This document shows, in pieces, positions 5,364 to 5,896 of a DNA stretch of 5,896 nucleotides. Below the pieces are notes generated by a model. It ran no database searches. It saw only the letters and a program-made list of their open reading frames with translations, and had not been told where the DNA came from. This stretch comes from Pirellulales bacterium (GTDB taxonomy: Bacteria; Planctomycetota; Planctomycetia; Pirellulales; Thermoguttaceae): assembly GCA_030617125.1 (NCBI GenBank), contig JAUWWA010000135.1, positions 1-5,896 of the forward strand. Direction: 5' to 3'. Position 1 is the stretch's first letter; every line of letters begins with the position of its first letter. The translations under genes and the position numbers were made by a program.

Positions 5364-5896
5364 CTACCACCGCAGTTTCTTGCGGGGTTCCTGGCAATAG
5401 CGTTGGTCGATCTCCTGAATTCGCCCTCGGTCCTCGTCGCCGAGCCCGTCGGGCAGGACGATCTGGATTTCGGCCAACAGGTCGCCGGGCGTGTCGCCCT
5501 TGGGGGCCACACCGTGTCCCTTGACTCGGAGCTTCGTCCCGCTGGAGGTCCCCGCCGGGACACTCAGCGAAACGGCGCCTTTGGGCGTGGGCACGTCGAC
5601 CTTCGCTCCCAACGCGGCCTCGGCGAGCGTGACCGGCACCTTCACGTGCAAGTGATTCCCGCGACGCTGGAAGCACGGGTGCGGGGCGACGCGAATCGTG
5701 ATGAGGATATCGCCGGGCTTTCCGCCGCGCGGCGCCGGCTCGCCTTGGCCGCGAATGCGAATCTTCTTACCGTCGGCGATGCCCTGCGGGATCTTGGTCT
5801 TGATCGTTTCCGTCTTGCCCGACTGCCGGCGCAGGGTGATCTCGACCTCGCCGCCGCCCACGGCGGTGTTAAACGGGATCTGCAATTCGTGGGCGA
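5364..5896 (-). CDS. DnaJ-family (CbpA-like) co-chaperone, C-terminal part (5' end outside window)
   Basis: The last 176 residues of a DnaJ-type Hsp40, which delivers unfolded proteins to DnaK and stimulates its ATPase. The visible part holds both substrate-binding barrels. The first includes LQIPFNTAVGGGEVEITL, KIPQGIADGKKIRIRGQGEP and GGKPGDILITIRVAPHPCF. The second includes RGNHLHVKVPVTLAEAALG, VDVPTPKG, SVPAGTSSGTKLRVKGHG and GDLLAEIQIVLP. The first barrel runs straight from GGGEVEITL to the KIPQGI strand with no CxxCxGxG repeats, so this is a class II (zinc-finger-less) protein like CbpA, not canonical DnaJ. The J-domain with its HPD motif would lie outside the right edge. The frame is open to the window end; a TTG at 5885 is an internal leucine codon. 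The basic end KKLRW precedes TAG, 4 bases before rnpA. Family assignment is firm; the choice between CbpA and another class II paralogue is not. Confidence 0.92.
   Translation of the reverse strand, partial: AHELQIPFNTAVGGGEVEITLRRQSGKTETIKTKIPQGIADGKKIRIRGQGEPAPRGGKPGDILITIRVAPHPCFQRRGNHLHVKVPVTLAEAALGAKVDVPTPKGAVSLSVPAGTSSGTKLRVKGHGVAPKGDTPGDLLAEIQIVLPDGLGDEDRGRIQEIDQRYCQEPRKKLRW

Noticed and set aside
5360..5563. A 68-residue N-terminal extension of RnpA
   Set aside because: It overlaps the DnaJ-family coding region in another frame and has no RnpA similarity; the 5359 start matches the family N terminus and length.
1..5896. CRISPR arrays, tRNA or rRNA genes, transposase genes
   Set aside because: No regularly spaced long repeats, no cloverleaf-like or rRNA-like sequence and no transposase motif was seen on either strand.

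Overview
The window looks like GC-rich chromosomal DNA from a planctomycete (Planctomycetota, perhaps a Pirellula-like lineage). That placement is inference from gene content, codon use and an odd FlgI-like lipoprotein; no marker gene in the window settles it. Every gene I can support lies on the minus strand, so the window is best read from its right end to its left end. Long plus-strand frames under these genes are GC-rich antisense shadows.

In transcription order the window holds: (1) the C-terminal part of a DnaJ-family co-chaperone without a zinc finger (CbpA-like), cut by the right edge; (2) rnpA, the protein subunit of RNase P, starting 4 bases after the DnaJ stop; (3) a 196-base structured spacer bounded by two copies of a 10-base direct repeat; (4) yidD, the small membrane-insertion factor, preceded by an extended -10 promoter placed as if for a leaderless mRNA; (5) a 270-base spacer with a degenerate 7-base tandem repeat, candidate promoters and a 9-base inverted repeat; (6) a 553-residue predicted lipoprotein that matches the flagellar P-ring protein FlgI in two halves separated by a HEAT-like helical insertion; (7) after 41 bases, the first 862 codons of smc, cut by the left edge.

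rnpA and yidD form the widely conserved tRNA-processing/membrane-insertion pair, but neither rpmH nor yidC, their usual partners, is next to them. DnaJ-family protein and rnpA are probably co-transcribed. The FlgI-like gene and smc probably form a second transcription unit starting in the 4291-4560 spacer. The least ordinary item is the FlgI-like/HEAT lipoprotein, encoded next to a chromosome-segregation gene with no flagellar gene in view.
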